DNA of 64,000 nt from contig NZ_CP054839.1 in assembly GCF_018141105.1 (NCBI RefSeq), forward strand, positions 2,480,001-2,544,000, in the 5' to 3' direction. How positions within the stretch are numbered: position 1 is the first letter of the stretch; every line of letters begins with the position of its first letter. Below, piece after piece: positions 7,777 through 16,197 of the stretch. The notes below the pieces were generated by a model that ran no database searches, was not told the DNA's origin, and saw only the letters and a list, made by a program, of their open reading frames with translations. Made by a program: the position numbers and the translations under genes. The DNA comes from Saccharopolyspora erythraea. GTDB taxonomy: Bacteria > Actinomycetota > Actinomycetes > Mycobacteriales > Pseudonocardiaceae.

Positions 7777-8868
7777 ATGACGAATTCCGCACCGGTCACG
7801 CCCCGCCGCGACCTCGCCGACGCACCCCTGCTGGCCGCTGCTCGCGGCGAGACGCCCCGGCACACGCCGGTCTGGTTCATGCGGCAGGCGGGCCGCTCGC
7901 TGCCGGAGTACCGCAAGGTGCGCGAAGGCATCCCGATGCTGCAGTCGTGCCTGACACCCGACCTGGTGTGCGAGATCACCGCGCAGCCGGTGCGGCGCCA
8001 CGGCGTGGACGCCGCGATCCTGTTCAGCGACATCGTGCTGCCGCTGCACGCGGCCGGCGTGGGGCTCGACATCGTGGCGGGCACCGGGCCGGTGGTGGCC
8101 GAGCCGGTGCGCACCGCGGCCGACGTCGCGACGCTGCCGTCGCTGGCGCCCGAGCAGGTGTCCAAGGTCGGTGACGCCGTCGGCCTGCTGCTCGACGAGC
8201 TGGGCAGCACGCCGCTGATCGGCTTCGCCGGTGCGCCGTTCACGCTGGCCTCCTACCTGGTCGAGGGCGGCCCGAGCCGAAACCACGAGCGCACCAAGGC
8301 GCTGATGCACTCCGAGCCCGCGACCTGGCACGCGCTGCTGGAGAAGCTCGCCGACACGACGCTGACGTTCCTGCGGACCCAGCTCGCCGCGGGCGTGGAC
8401 GCGATCCAGCTCTTCGACTCGTGGGCCGGTGCGCTGTCGCTGCGTGACTACCGCGAGTTCGTGCTGCCGCACAGCCGCCGCATCTTCGAGGGCGTTGCCG
8501 AGACGCCGGGCACCGCCGGCGTGCCCAAGATCCACTTCGGGGTCGGCACCGGCGAGCTGCTGGGCTCGATGCGCTCGGCGGGCGCCGACGTGGTGGGCGT
8601 GGACTGGCGGGTTCCGCTGGACACCGCGGCGCAGCGGCTGCGCGAGGCCGCCCCGGAGCAGGGCGACCCGGTCGTGCAGGGCAACCTCGATCCCGCGGTG
8701 CTGTTCGCGGGCTGGGAGCCGGTCGAGCGGGAGGTGCGCCGCATCCTCGCGGAGGGCCGGGCCGCGGGCGGGCACATCTTCAACCTCGGTCACGGCGTGC
8801 TGCCGAGTACCGATCCCGGTGTGCTGACCAGGGTCGTCGAACTCGTGCACGCCGAGAGCGAGCGGTGA
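7777..8868 (+). CDS. hemE: Uroporphyrinogen decarboxylase
   Basis: HemE removes four carboxyl groups from uroporphyrinogen III to give coproporphyrinogen III. The 363-residue protein carries the family motif [16 protein letters not shown] (substrate-binding Arg residues), the catalytic-region Asp in [28 protein letters not shown], and the C-terminal [12 protein letters not shown] with its conserved His. Length and motif order are standard. It is the first gene of hemE-hemG-hemQ, and its stop overlaps the hemG start (GTGA). ATG 7777 gives a family-like N-terminus, but the ribosome site is weak. Confidence 0.97.
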   Translation: MTNSAPVTPRRDLADAPLLAAARGETPRHTPVWFMRQAGRSLPEYRKVREGIPMLQSCLTPDLVCEITAQPVRRHGVDAAILFSDIVLPLHAAGVGLDIVAGTGPVVAEPVRTAADVATLPSLAPEQVSKVGDAVGLLLDELGSTPLIGFAGAPFTLASYLVEGGPSRNHERTKALMHSEPATWHALLEKLADTTLTFLRTQLAAGVDAIQLFDSWAGALSLRDYREFVLPHSRRIFEGVAETPGTAGVPKIHFGVGTGELLGSMRSAGADVVGVDWRVPLDTAAQRLREAAPEQGDPVVQGNLDPAVLFAGWEPVEREVRRILAEGRAAGGHIFNLGHGVLPSTDPGVLTRVVELVHAESER

Positions 8869-10292
8869 GCGGAGCAACGGTGCCACAGCACGTCGCGGTC
8901 GTCGGAGGCGGTGCGGCCGGGCTGGCCGCGGCGTACCGGCTGCGCCGGGAGCTCGGACCGCAGGCGCGGATCACCCTGGTCGAGCAGACCGACCGGCTCG
9001 GCGGCAAGCTGCGCACGGTCCGGCTCGCGGGCCGCGACTTCGACCTCGGTGCCGAGGCTTTCCTGGTGCGCAGGCCCGAAGTCCTGCGGCTGGCCGAGGA
9101 GCTGGGCGTCGACGACGGCATCGTGTACCCGGGCAGCGCCTCGGCCACGGTGCGCGCCGGCGGGCGGACGCGGCCACTGCCCGGCGGCACCGTCATGGGC
9201 GTGCCGTCTTCGCCCGAAGCCGTGCAGGGCGTCCTGTCCGAGGCCGGTGTCGCGGCGGTGCGCGCGGAGGCCGACCTGCCGCCGCTGGACCTGGGTGGAG
9301 CCGACGTGTCGGTCGGCAGGCTGCTGCGCGAACGGGTCGGTGACGAGGTCGTCGACCGGCTGGTCGAGCCGCTGCTCGGCGGGGTCTACGCGGGCAACGC
9401 CGACCTGCTGGGCCTGCGCGCGACGATCCCCGCGCTCGCCGCGGCCATCGACGCCGGTGCGGAGTCGGTCACGGCCGCGGCCGCCGCGGCGTTGCCCGCG
9501 CCGAGCGAGCCGGGACGCAAGCCGCCGGTGTTCGGCGCCTTCGCAAGCGGCTACCAGCGGTTGGTCGACGAGCTCGTCCGCGAGTGCTCCGCCGAGGTCC
9601 GCCTCGGGCTGCCGGTGCGGGCGGTGGAGCGCAGCGGCACCGGATGGCGTCTGGAGATCGGCTCCGCGCCGGACCCGGACGTGCTGGAGGCCGACGCGGT
9701 CGTGCTCGCCGTTCCCGCGCCCGCGGCCCGCCGGCTGCTTTCCGGCGTGGTGCCCGAGGCCGCCGACCGGATGGGCGGGGTGGACGTCGCCTCCATGGTC
9801 GTCGTCGGCCTGGCACTGCCGCCCGAGACGCCGTTGCCCGACGCTTCGGGCGTGCTGATCGCGCGCGGCGAGACCCATGCCGACGGCACGCCGTTCACCG
9901 CCAAGGCGTTCACCTTCTCCAGCCGCAAGTGGCCGCACCTCCGTGGCGAGAACGGTGAGCTGCTGGTCCGCGGTTCGGTGGGCCGCTTCGGTGAGACCGA
10001 GGAGCTGCGGCTGACCGACGACGAGCTGCTGCGCCGGGTGCGCGCCGACCTCTCCGAGCTGATCGGCGCGGCCGTCGACCCGGTCGACACCGCCGTGCTT
10101 CGCTGGGGCGGCGGGCTGCCGCAGTACGGGGTCGGGCACCTGGACGCGGTCTCCGGCATCGAGCGCGCTGTCGGCGAGGTGCCGGGACTGGCCGTCGCGG
10201 GTGCCGCGCTGCACGGCCTCGGCGTGCCCGCCTGCGTGGCGACCGGGCAGGCGGCTGCGGCCAAGGTCACGCGAGACCTCGTGGCGGCCTGA
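8865..10292 (+). CDS. hemG: Coproporphyrinogen III / protoporphyrinogen oxidase (HemY/CgoX type)
   Basis: This FAD enzyme of the HemY family is 475 residues long. In Gram-positive bacteria the family mainly oxidises coproporphyrinogen III to coproporphyrin III. The N-terminal dinucleotide fold reads [20 protein letters not shown] with the distal [15 protein letters not shown]. The C-terminal FAD contact resembles [39 protein letters not shown]. The GTG start at 8865 overlaps the hemE stop by 4 nt. Because hemQ is next in the operon, the coproporphyrin-dependent branch is the likely pathway. The ferrochelatase gene is not in this window. Confidence 0.94.
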   Translation: MSGATVPQHVAVVGGGAAGLAAAYRLRRELGPQARITLVEQTDRLGGKLRTVRLAGRDFDLGAEAFLVRRPEVLRLAEELGVDDGIVYPGSASATVRAGGRTRPLPGGTVMGVPSSPEAVQGVLSEAGVAAVRAEADLPPLDLGGADVSVGRLLRERVGDEVVDRLVEPLLGGVYAGNADLLGLRATIPALAAAIDAGAESVTAAAAAALPAPSEPGRKPPVFGAFASGYQRLVDELVRECSAEVRLGLPVRAVERSGTGWRLEIGSAPDPDVLEADAVVLAVPAPAARRLLSGVVPEAADRMGGVDVASMVVVGLALPPETPLPDASGVLIARGETHADGTPFTAKAFTFSSRKWPHLRGENGELLVRGSVGRFGETEELRLTDDELLRRVRADLSELIGAAVDPVDTAVLRWGGGLPQYGVGHLDAVSGIERAVGEVPGLAVAGAALHGLGVPACVATGQAAAAKVTRDLVAA

Positions 10293-10318
10293 CCAGGTCG
10301 CGGTGGGAATATGGAGCC

Positions 10319-11014
10319 ATGGCGCGTCTGAACTACTCCGAGCTCAACGACACGATCCGCTACACGATGTGGTCGGTCTTCCGCATCGAGCAGGACACCC
10401 TGCCCGAGGACCGGGAGAAGGCCGCGCAGGCGACCAAGGAGTACCTGGACTCGCTGGAGGAATCCGGTGTCGTGGTGCGCGGGGTCTACGACGTGTCGGG
10501 TCTGCGCGCCGACGCCGACTTCATGATCTGGTGGCACGCCGCCGAGATCGAGGCCGTGCAGGCCGCCTACACCGGGTTCCGCCGCGAGACGCCGCTGGGG
10601 CACTCGTCGGAGCCGGTCTGGAGCAATGTCGCGCTGCACCGCCCGGCGGAGTTCAACAAGAGCCACATCCCGGCCTTCCTGGCCGGTGAGGAGCCGCGCA
10701 AGTACGTCTGCGTGTACCCGTTCGTGCGCTCCTACGAGTGGTACCTGATGCCCGACGACGAGCGCCGCACGATGCTGGCCGACCACGGCAAGGCCGCCCG
10801 CGACTACCCCGACGTGCGCGCGAACACGGTCGCGTCGTTCGGGCTCGGCGACTACGAGTGGGTGCTGGCCTTCGAGGCCGACGAGCTGCACCGGATCGTC
10901 GACCTGATGTGGAAGATGCGCTACACCGAGGCGCGGCTGCACGTGCGCGAGGAGACCCCCTTCTACACCGGTCACCGCGTGGACGTCGCCGACCTGGTCA
11001 CCCGCCTGCCCTGA
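10319..11014 (+). CDS. hemQ: Coproheme decarboxylase (HemQ/ChdC, chlorite dismutase-like)
   Basis: HemQ decarboxylates Fe-coproporphyrin (coproheme) to heme b using peroxide. The 231-residue protein shows the chlorite-dismutase-like fold duplicated across its halves. The proximal-His region is [18 protein letters not shown], the Tyr-rich stretch [17 protein letters not shown] precedes it, and [16 protein letters not shown] follows. It is transcribed with hemE and hemG, with 26 nt between hemG and hemQ. Together these three genes describe the coproporphyrin-dependent heme pathway of actinobacteria. No chlorite-related gene is nearby. Confidence 0.95.
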   Translation: MARLNYSELNDTIRYTMWSVFRIEQDTLPEDREKAAQATKEYLDSLEESGVVVRGVYDVSGLRADADFMIWWHAAEIEAVQAAYTGFRRETPLGHSSEPVWSNVALHRPAEFNKSHIPAFLAGEEPRKYVCVYPFVRSYEWYLMPDDERRTMLADHGKAARDYPDVRANTVASFGLGDYEWVLAFEADELHRIVDLMWKMRYTEARLHVREETPFYTGHRVDVADLVTRLP

Positions 11015-11084
11015 GCCTTCGGCGGCCGCTGTGCCCTGAGCGCCTCCGGTCGCGGCCCGGCGCCGCTGGGCTTGGAATGGCGCT

Positions 11085-11870
11085 ATGTGGCAACCGGACG
11101 GGTGGGACGCGCGGGCGCGGATCGGGGTGCTGACTCCGCACGGGGATGTCGGGCCGGAGTCGGAGTTGCAGGTGATGGCGCCCGACGGTGTTCGAGTGCA
11201 CGCGGCGCGGGTGCCGTTCGGCGCGATGGCGCGCGGTGGCCGGATGCCGTCGACGATCCCGCTCGGGCCGATCCGGGAGTACGCCGATCCGCCGCACGTC
11301 GACGACGCGGCGCGGCTGCTGGCCGCGGCGCCGGTGCGCAGCATCGCCTTCGCCTTCACCAGCTCCGGGTACGCGACCGGTCCGGCGGCCGAGGCGGAGA
11401 TGCTCCACCGGCTCAACGCCGCCACGCAAGGCATCCCGGTCGTGGCCACCTGCTCGGCCGCGGTGCTCGCCCTGCGGGCGCTCGGCGTGGGCGAGCTGGC
11501 GCTGCTGGATCCGCCGTGGTTCGACCAGCGGCTCAGCGGCATGGGCGCGGAGTACTTCCGGGACCAGGGCCTGGAGGTGGTGTTCAACTCGCCGGTCGGG
11601 TTGCCGAGCAACCAGCGCAGCATCAATCCCGGTGAGCTCTACGACTGGGTGCGCGAGCACGTGCCCGCCAGGGCCGAGGCGGTGTTCGTCGGCGGGAACG
11701 GGATGCGCGCGGTCGGGGTGATCGCCGCGCTGGAGCAGGACCTCGGGCGTCCGGTGCTCACCGCCAACCAGGTGCTGCTGTGGCACGCGCTGCACGCCGG
11801 CGGGCTGCACGTGCCGGTGCACGGGTATGGATGCCTGTTCGACGTCCAGCCGCCCCCGCACGAGGAGTGA
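11085..11870 (+). CDS. Maleate isomerase/arylmalonate decarboxylase-like protein (Asp/Glu racemase superfamily)
   Basis: This 261-residue cytoplasmic protein belongs to the superfamily with two pseudo-symmetric domains. The first catalytic Cys region is intact (GIPVVATCSAAVLALRALGV). The second motif, which in maleate isomerases is a Ser-Cys-Thr-type strand before L-R, reads FVGGNGMRAVGVIAALEQDL and has no Cys. The remaining signature GRPVLTANQVLLWHAL is typical. One Cys would fit a decarboxylase-like or altered reaction better than a two-Cys isomerase or racemase. It lies 70 nt after hemQ on the same strand and may be a separate unit. The substrate is unknown. Confidence 0.8.
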   Translation: MWQPDGWDARARIGVLTPHGDVGPESELQVMAPDGVRVHAARVPFGAMARGGRMPSTIPLGPIREYADPPHVDDAARLLAAAPVRSIAFAFTSSGYATGPAAEAEMLHRLNAATQGIPVVATCSAAVLALRALGVGELALLDPPWFDQRLSGMGAEYFRDQGLEVVFNSPVGLPSNQRSINPGELYDWVREHVPARAEAVFVGGNGMRAVGVIAALEQDLGRPVLTANQVLLWHALHAGGLHVPVHGYGCLFDVQPPPHEE

Positions 11871-11878
11871 ACCCGGTC

Positions 11879-12307
11879 TCAGGAAAGGCTGTCCGCGCAG
11901 CAGGCCAGCAGTTCGACCAGCCGTCGCCGGTCATCGGGGCCGATGCCCGCGAGCATGCGTTCCTCGACCTCCGAGACGGTGCGGTCGGCTTCGCGCAGCA
12001 GCCGCTCGCCCTCATCTGTGAGCGTCACCGGACGCGCCCTGCCGCCGGTCGCGGTCTCGGCGACGGCGACCAGGCCCGCGCCGCGCAGACCACCGAGCAC
12101 GTCCTGCAACGACTGGCGGGTGACGAAGCACCGCCGCGCGAGCTCGGCGGAGGAGATCGCGGGTTCCTCGGCGAGCGCGTGCAGGACGGCGTACTTCGAC
12201 ATCGAGAGCCCGAGAGGGCGGAGCCGGCGCTCGCACGCCTGGTTCAGCGCCTGCTGGGTCCGTTTGACCTGGTATCCGGCCCGGTTCCGCACGTCGGCTT
12301 GACTCAT
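11879..12307 (-). CDS. MarR-family transcriptional regulator
   Basis: This is a winged-helix regulator of 142 residues. The HTH spans about 55-80 (ISSAELARRCFVTRQSLQDVLGGL) and the wing follows in AETATGGRARPVTLTDEGERLL. It is divergent from an antibiotic biosynthesis monooxygenase gene across only 54 nt. That gap carries a two-copy repeat that overlaps its own -10 box, so autoregulation and control of the monooxygenase are likely. Minus-strand TAAGGT lies 7 nt before the ATG, consistent with a leaderless transcript. The ligand is unknown, though such pairs often answer quinones or phenolics. Confidence 0.9.
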   Translation of the reverse strand: MSQADVRNRAGYQVKRTQQALNQACERRLRPLGLSMSKYAVLHALAEEPAISSAELARRCFVTRQSLQDVLGGLRGAGLVAVAETATGGRARPVTLTDEGERLLREADRTVSEVEERMLAGIGPDDRRRLVELLACCADSLS

Positions 12308-12361
12308 GTCAGGAACCTTACAACAATGCTCGTGTAAGGAACCTGACAACAAGGGGAGAGC
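12308..12361. promoter_or_regulatory. MarR operator region with a 15-nt direct repeat and an inverted repeat
   Basis: AGGAACCTTACAACA (12311-12325) and AGGAACCTGACAACA (12337-12351) are direct repeats with one mismatch and a 26-nt period. Overlapping them, CCTTACA (12316-12322) and TGTAAGG (12333-12339) form an inverted repeat. The minus-strand -10 box TAAGGT of marR lies inside copy 1. GGGGAG at 12353-12358 is the ribosome site of the plus-strand gene. Confidence 0.65.
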
Positions 12362-12688
12362 ATGCCGACCACCGAGATCAACGCCGACGCCGACCTCGTC
12401 ACGCTGATCAACGTCTTCACCGTGGAACCCGGCCGGCAGCGGGAGCTGGTCGACGTGCTGGCGCGGGCGACCGAGGAGGTCATGCGCCACCAGCCCGGCT
12501 TCGTCTCGGCGAATCTGCACGTCAGCCTGGACGGCACCCGCGTGGCGAACTACGCCCAGTGGGAGAGCTCGGAGCACTTCCAGCGGATGCTGGCCAACCC
12601 GGAATGCCGGCACCACATGTCGGCCGCCGCCGAGATCGCCCGGTTCGAACCGGCGCTCTACTCCGTCGACTCGGTGCACCACGCCTGA
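12362..12688 (+). CDS. Antibiotic biosynthesis monooxygenase (ABM) domain protein
   Basis: This 108-residue, single-domain dimeric alpha-beta barrel protein has the family pattern DLVTLINVFTVEPGRQRELVDVL, then QPGFVSANLHVSLDGTRVANYAQWES and the HEFQRML-like helix SSEHFQRML. ABM proteins oxidise polyketide-like or quinol substrates without cofactor, or act in quinone protection. The substrate is not readable here. GGGGAG precedes the ATG with good spacing. Its divergent MarR partner suggests induction by a small aromatic compound. Confidence 0.88.
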   Translation: MPTTEINADADLVTLINVFTVEPGRQRELVDVLARATEEVMRHQPGFVSANLHVSLDGTRVANYAQWESSEHFQRMLANPECRHHMSAAAEIARFEPALYSVDSVHHA

Positions 12689-12743
12689 GAGGCTGTCCTG
12701 ACGCCTTGCGTGGCGGCGAGCCGAACACCACCCGGAAGCCGGA

Positions 12744-13331
12744 GTGCCGCAGGTGGTGGCCGACGCCAGAATTGCCGGCGTGGAGCGACCATCGGAGCTT
12801 CTGGCCGACGGCGGGGTACGGCTTCGCCGCTGGTCCCGTGGTGACGGTGACGAGGCGCTTCGGGTGACGACCGAGGCACTCGACCACCTGGCGCCGTGGA
12901 TGGCGTGGGTGGCCGACGGCTACGGGCGGCCGGAGGCGCTGAAGTTCATCGAGCGCAGCCAGGCCGACTGGGACAGCGGCGCGGCCTACAACTACGCGAT
13001 CCTCGCCGAGGACGGGGCGGCCATCGGCAGTTGCAGCCTGATGGCGCGCACCGGTGGGTTCGAGATCGGCTACTGGCTGCACCCCGGCCACACCGGGCGG
13101 GGCATCGCGACGCGCGCGGCGCGGGCGCTGGTGGCAGAGGCGTTCCGCATAGGCGCCGGACAGGTCGAGATCGTCCACGACGCCGCGAACCACGCCAGCG
13201 CGGCGGTGCCCAGGCGGCTCGGCTTCACCGAGGTCGAGCGGCGTTGCCCGTCGCAGCAGCCGGTGACCAGCTCGGAGGTCGGCGTCGACGTCGTGTGGCG
13301 GAGGCTGGCGGGGCCGGTCGCCGCAGGATGA
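12744..13331 (+). CDS. GNAT N-acetyltransferase (RimJ/RimL-like)
   Basis: This GCN5-related acetyltransferase probably acetylates an amine or protein N-terminus using acetyl-CoA. The core reads GVRLRRWSRGDGDEALRV at the start, FEIGYWLHPGHTGRGIATRAARALV for the acetyl-CoA loop, and NHASAAVPRRLGFTEVERR at the end. GTG 12744 has GGAAG upstream, but homologues usually begin near the in-frame GTG 12780 (VERPSELL), so the first 12 residues may not be translated. It ends before a perfect hairpin shared with the convergent alcohol dehydrogenase. Confidence 0.87.
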   Translation: MPQVVADARIAGVERPSELLADGGVRLRRWSRGDGDEALRVTTEALDHLAPWMAWVADGYGRPEALKFIERSQADWDSGAAYNYAILAEDGAAIGSCSLMARTGGFEIGYWLHPGHTGRGIATRAARALVAEAFRIGAGQVEIVHDAANHASAAVPRRLGFTEVERRCPSQQPVTSSEVGVDVVWRRLAGPVAAG

Positions 13332-13342
13332 GCGCCCGCGTT

Positions 13343-13378
13343 CGCCGGGTGGCGGGCTCGGGTGCCCGCCACCCGGCG
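13343..13378. terminator. Bidirectional hairpin terminator
   Basis: Perfect 15-bp arms CGCCGGGTGGCGGGC (13343-13357) and GCCCGCCACCCGGCG (13364-13378) flank a TCGGGT loop. It lies between the convergent stops of the acetyltransferase and the alcohol dehydrogenase, so it can serve both. Confidence 0.8.
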
Positions 13379-13385
13379 CGCCGCG

Positions 13386-14435
13386 TCAGATCGTCGCGGT
13401 GTCGATGACGAAGCGGTAGCGGACGTCGCTGGCGAGGACCCGCTGGTAGGCCTCGTTGATCCGCTCGGCCGGGATCACCTCGACCTCTGCGCCGATCCCG
13501 TGCTCGGCGCAGAAGTCCAGCATCTCCTGCGTCTCGGCGATCCCGCCGATCAGCGAGCCGGCCAGCGTGCGGCGACCGCCGATCAGCGTCGACGCCGAGA
13601 CCGGCACCGGGCGCTCGGGCAGGCCCATCTGCACCAGGGTGCCGTCGGTGCGCAGCAGGCCGAGGTAGGCGTCCAGGTCGAGGTCCGCCGAGACGGTGTT
13701 GATGATCAGGTCGAAGCTCCCGGCCAGCCGTTCGAACGTGGCCGGGTCCGAGGTCGCGTGGTACTGCTCGGCGCCCAGCCGCAGCCCGTCGTCCTTCTTC
13801 CGCAGCGACTGGCTGAGCACCGTGACCTCGGCGCCCTTGGCACGGGCGATCTTGACCGCCACGTGGCCGAGCCCGCCGAGGCCGACGACGGCGACCCGGC
13901 GGCCCGGACCCGCGCCCCAGCGCGTGAGCGGCGAGTACACCGTGATGCCCGCGCACAGCAGCGGCGCCGCTTCGTCCAGCGGCAGGCCGTCGGGGATGCG
14001 CAGCGCGTAGCTCTCGTCCACCACGACCTGCCTGGCGTAGCCGCCGTAGGTGGGCTTGCCGTCCCGGTCGACGCCGTTGTAGGTCATCACCGCGCCGAGC
14101 TCGCCGGTGCAGTACTGCTCCGAACCGGCCCGGCAGTTGTCGCAGTCGCGGCAGGAGTCGACGAAGCACCCGACCCCGACCCGGTCGCCGACGGTGTGGC
14201 GGGTCACCTGTGAGCCGACCGCCGCGACGACCCCCGCGATCTCGTGCCCGGGCACCATGGGGAATATCCCCTCGCCCCACTCGGCGTTGACCTGGTGGAT
14301 GTCCGAGTGGCAGATCCCGGTGAAGGAGATGTCGATGAGGACGTCGTGCTCGCCGAGCTCGCGTCGCGGGACCGGCGTGGGCTCCAGCGGGGCATTCGGG
14401 GAGGGCGCGGCGTAGGCAGCGATCGTGTCGTTCAT
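13386..14435 (-). CDS. NAD(P)-dependent zinc alcohol dehydrogenase (YahK/AdhC type)
   Basis: This medium-chain zinc alcohol dehydrogenase of the cinnamyl-alcohol/NADP-aldehyde reductase branch is 349 residues long. Catalytic zinc ligands sit in GICHSDIHQ and VPGHEIAG, the structural-zinc lobe is [20 protein letters not shown], and the cofactor loop is [19 protein letters not shown]. It should interconvert aldehydes and alcohols in the cytoplasm. I take ATG 14435 ([12 protein letters not shown]) as the start rather than the in-frame codon six residues earlier. It is divergent from an HTH regulator across 89 nt, which probably controls it. Confidence 0.92.
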   Translation of the reverse strand: MNDTIAAYAAPSPNAPLEPTPVPRRELGEHDVLIDISFTGICHSDIHQVNAEWGEGIFPMVPGHEIAGVVAAVGSQVTRHTVGDRVGVGCFVDSCRDCDNCRAGSEQYCTGELGAVMTYNGVDRDGKPTYGGYARQVVVDESYALRIPDGLPLDEAAPLLCAGITVYSPLTRWGAGPGRRVAVVGLGGLGHVAVKIARAKGAEVTVLSQSLRKKDDGLRLGAEQYHATSDPATFERLAGSFDLIINTVSADLDLDAYLGLLRTDGTLVQMGLPERPVPVSASTLIGGRRTLAGSLIGGIAETQEMLDFCAEHGIGAEVEVIPAERINEAYQRVLASDVRYRFVIDTATI

Positions 14436-14524
14436 GCGGTCCAGCCTGCCCACGCCTGACCTGCGCGACCAGCGGGCGTTGAACGTACGAATCCGGTTCC
14501 TACTACTGGGAGAAACACCTTCGC

Positions 14525-15358
14525 ATGGACCACCGCACCGAGCTGAGCCAGTTCCTGCGCACCCGCCGCGCCCGGCTGGGCCCCGATGACGTCGGGCTGC
14601 CGCAGTACGGTCGGCGCCGCGTCCCCGGCCTGCGGCGGGAGGAGCTGGCGCAGCTGGCCGGGGTGAGCGTGGCGTACTACACGCGGCTGGAGCAGGGGCA
14701 CGCCCAGAACGTCTCCGGCGAAGTGCTCGGGGCGATCTGCGACGCGCTGCGGCTCGACCAGGCCGAGCGGGACCACCTGCGCAACCTCGTGCGCCCGGTG
14801 CGCAAGCGGCGCCGCAGCGCGCAGCAGCGGGTGCGTCCCGCGTTGCAGCAGCTCATCGACGCGATGGACAGCACGCCCGCGATCGTCCTCGGCCGGCGGC
14901 TGGACATCCTCGGCTGGAACCGGCTCGCCTGCGCGCTGCTGGGCGACTTCCCGGCCATGGAGCCCGACCAGCGCAACCTGGCGCGGCAGGTCTTCCTGGA
15001 TCCGGCCGCGCGCGAGTTCTACGTGGACTGGACGGCCAAGGCGACCGAGATCGTGGCGCTCCTGCGGCTCGACGCCGGGCGCCACCCCGATGACGAGGCG
15101 CTGTGCGCGCTCGTCGAGGAGCTCTCCGGGCGCAGCGAGGTCTTCGGCCGCCTGTGGGCGGACCGCGACGTGCGCGACCTCGGCTACGGGCGCAAGCAGC
15201 TGCGGCACCCGGTGGCAGGCCGGCTGACGCTGGCCTACGAGACCATGCACCTGCCGGATCCGGACCAGAAGGTGATCGCCTACCACGCCGAACCCGGCTC
15301 GCCCTCCGCCGAGTCGCTGAACCTGCTGGCCACCCGCACGCTCGCTCCGGCAGGGTGA
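14525..15358 (+). CDS. XRE-type regulator with MmyB-like ligand-binding domain
   Basis: This 277-residue regulator has an N-terminal Cro/C1 helix-turn-helix ([26 protein letters not shown], about residues 35-65). It is followed by the MmyB-like C-terminal domain ([25 protein letters not shown], then [18 protein letters not shown]). The MmyB domain is PAS-like and thought to bind a fatty-acid-like ligand. It is divergent from the zinc alcohol dehydrogenase, an arrangement seen repeatedly for this family with short-chain or zinc dehydrogenases, so it is probably its regulator. GGGAGAAA lies upstream of the ATG. Confidence 0.92.
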   Translation: MDHRTELSQFLRTRRARLGPDDVGLPQYGRRRVPGLRREELAQLAGVSVAYYTRLEQGHAQNVSGEVLGAICDALRLDQAERDHLRNLVRPVRKRRRSAQQRVRPALQQLIDAMDSTPAIVLGRRLDILGWNRLACALLGDFPAMEPDQRNLARQVFLDPAAREFYVDWTAKATEIVALLRLDAGRHPDDEALCALVEELSGRSEVFGRLWADRDVRDLGYGRKQLRHPVAGRLTLAYETMHLPDPDQKVIAYHAEPGSPSAESLNLLATRTLAPAG

Positions 15359-15374
15359 CCGGGGGCTGGGCGCG

Positions 15375-15797
15375 TCAGGCCTTCGGCACGTGGCGCAGGG
15401 CGATCGAGTTGATGCAATAGCGCTGGTCGGTCGGCGTGTCGTAGCCCTCGCCCTCGAAGACGTGGCCCAGGTGGCCGTGGCAGGTCGCGCACAGCACCTC
15501 CACCCGCACCATGCCGAGCGAGCGGTCCTCGCGCAGGATCACCGCGTCGGTGTCGCGGGGGTCGTAGAAGGAGGGCCAGCCGCAGTGCGACTCGAACTTG
15601 GTCTCGCTGCGGAACAGCTCCGCCCCGCACGCCCTGCACTCGTAGACACCCTGCGTCCTGGTGTCGACGTACTCGCCTGTCCACGGACGTTCGGTGGCCG
15701 CTTCCCGGAGCACCGCGTACTCGGACGGGCTCAGCTGCTGCCGCCACTCCTCGTCGGACTTCGAGACCTTCGGGGTGGCACCCACATCCGGTTCCAT
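15375..15797 (-). CDS. msrB: Peptide-methionine (R)-S-oxide reductase
   Basis: MsrB reduces methionine-R-sulfoxide in proteins and so repairs oxidative damage. The 140-residue protein has both zinc-binding CxxC pairs (CRACG and CATCHG), the active-site segment [10 protein letters not shown], and the catalytic Cys in [11 protein letters not shown] minus-strand TAGCGT box lies 6 nt before the ATG, and GGAGG also lies in that gap, so the start is secure. It is convergent with the HTH regulator, with only 16 nt between stops. Confidence 0.96.
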   Translation of the reverse strand: MEPDVGATPKVSKSDEEWRQQLSPSEYAVLREAATERPWTGEYVDTRTQGVYECRACGAELFRSETKFESHCGWPSFYDPRDTDAVILREDRSLGMVRVEVLCATCHGHLGHVFEGEGYDTPTDQRYCINSIALRHVPKA

Positions 15798-15803
15798 GCC
15801 TCC

Positions 15804-15809
15804 ACGCTA
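15804..15809 (-). promoter_or_regulatory. -10 box of msrB
   Basis: TAGCGT on the minus strand is separated from the ATG at 15797 by exactly 6 nt (GGAGGC). This is the leaderless geometry seen at several genes here. Confidence 0.45.
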
Positions 15810-15857
15810 ATGCTTTCCAAGATCGTCCGCCCGTGCGGGCTCCCGCGGTCCCGCGGT

Positions 15858-16166
15858 TCAGCCCAGGAACGTGTCCAGCACGAAGGCGACCGCGTTGTAG
15901 ACCGTGAACAGCACGCCGAACAGCATCAGCGAGACCACGACGACGGCGACCACGCGGCGGTGGCCTTCGGTGCGGTTGGCGCTCTGGGCGAAGTCCTCGA
16001 CGCCGTGCAGCATCCCCTCGACGGTGGCCTTGGAACCGCTGCGCTCCATCCGGTCCAGGTGCTCGGCGAACGCCCTGGCCTCGGGGTCGTGCGGATCGAG
16101 CCCGGCGAGGTCGTCGTCGAACCGCCTGGCCGGGCCGTCGCACCCCTCGCCGTCCTGCGCTGGCAT
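15858..16166 (-). CDS. Small single-pass membrane protein, function unknown
   Basis: This 102-residue protein has an acidic, soluble N-terminus (residues 1-68, FDDDLAGLDPHDPEARAFAEHLDRMER) and one membrane segment at about 71-94 (VVAVVVVSLMLFGVLFTVYNAV). No known motif is recognised. A minus-strand TACGGT lies exactly 6 nt before the ATG, which supports a real, leaderless gene. It sits between msrB and the ROK regulator on the same strand and has its own promoter. Confidence 0.75.
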   Translation of the reverse strand: MPAQDGEGCDGPARRFDDDLAGLDPHDPEARAFAEHLDRMERSGSKATVEGMLHGVEDFAQSANRTEGHRRVVAVVVVSLMLFGVLFTVYNAVAFVLDTFLG

Positions 16167-16172
16167 GCCGTC

Positions 16173-16178
16173 ACCGTA
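16173..16178 (-). promoter_or_regulatory. -10 box of the small membrane protein gene
   Basis: TACGGT on the minus strand with a 6-nt gap to the ATG at 16166 and no ribosome site. It supports leaderless expression. Confidence 0.45.
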
Positions 16179-16197
16179 GCGCCGCGGGCCTGCGGTT

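Noticed and set aside
10998-11861. 287-codon minus-strand frame opposite the maleate-isomerase-like gene
   Set aside because: It is a shadow of the plus-strand gene. Its sequence is His/Arg-rich with no motif, and the plus-strand frame has clear superfamily signatures.
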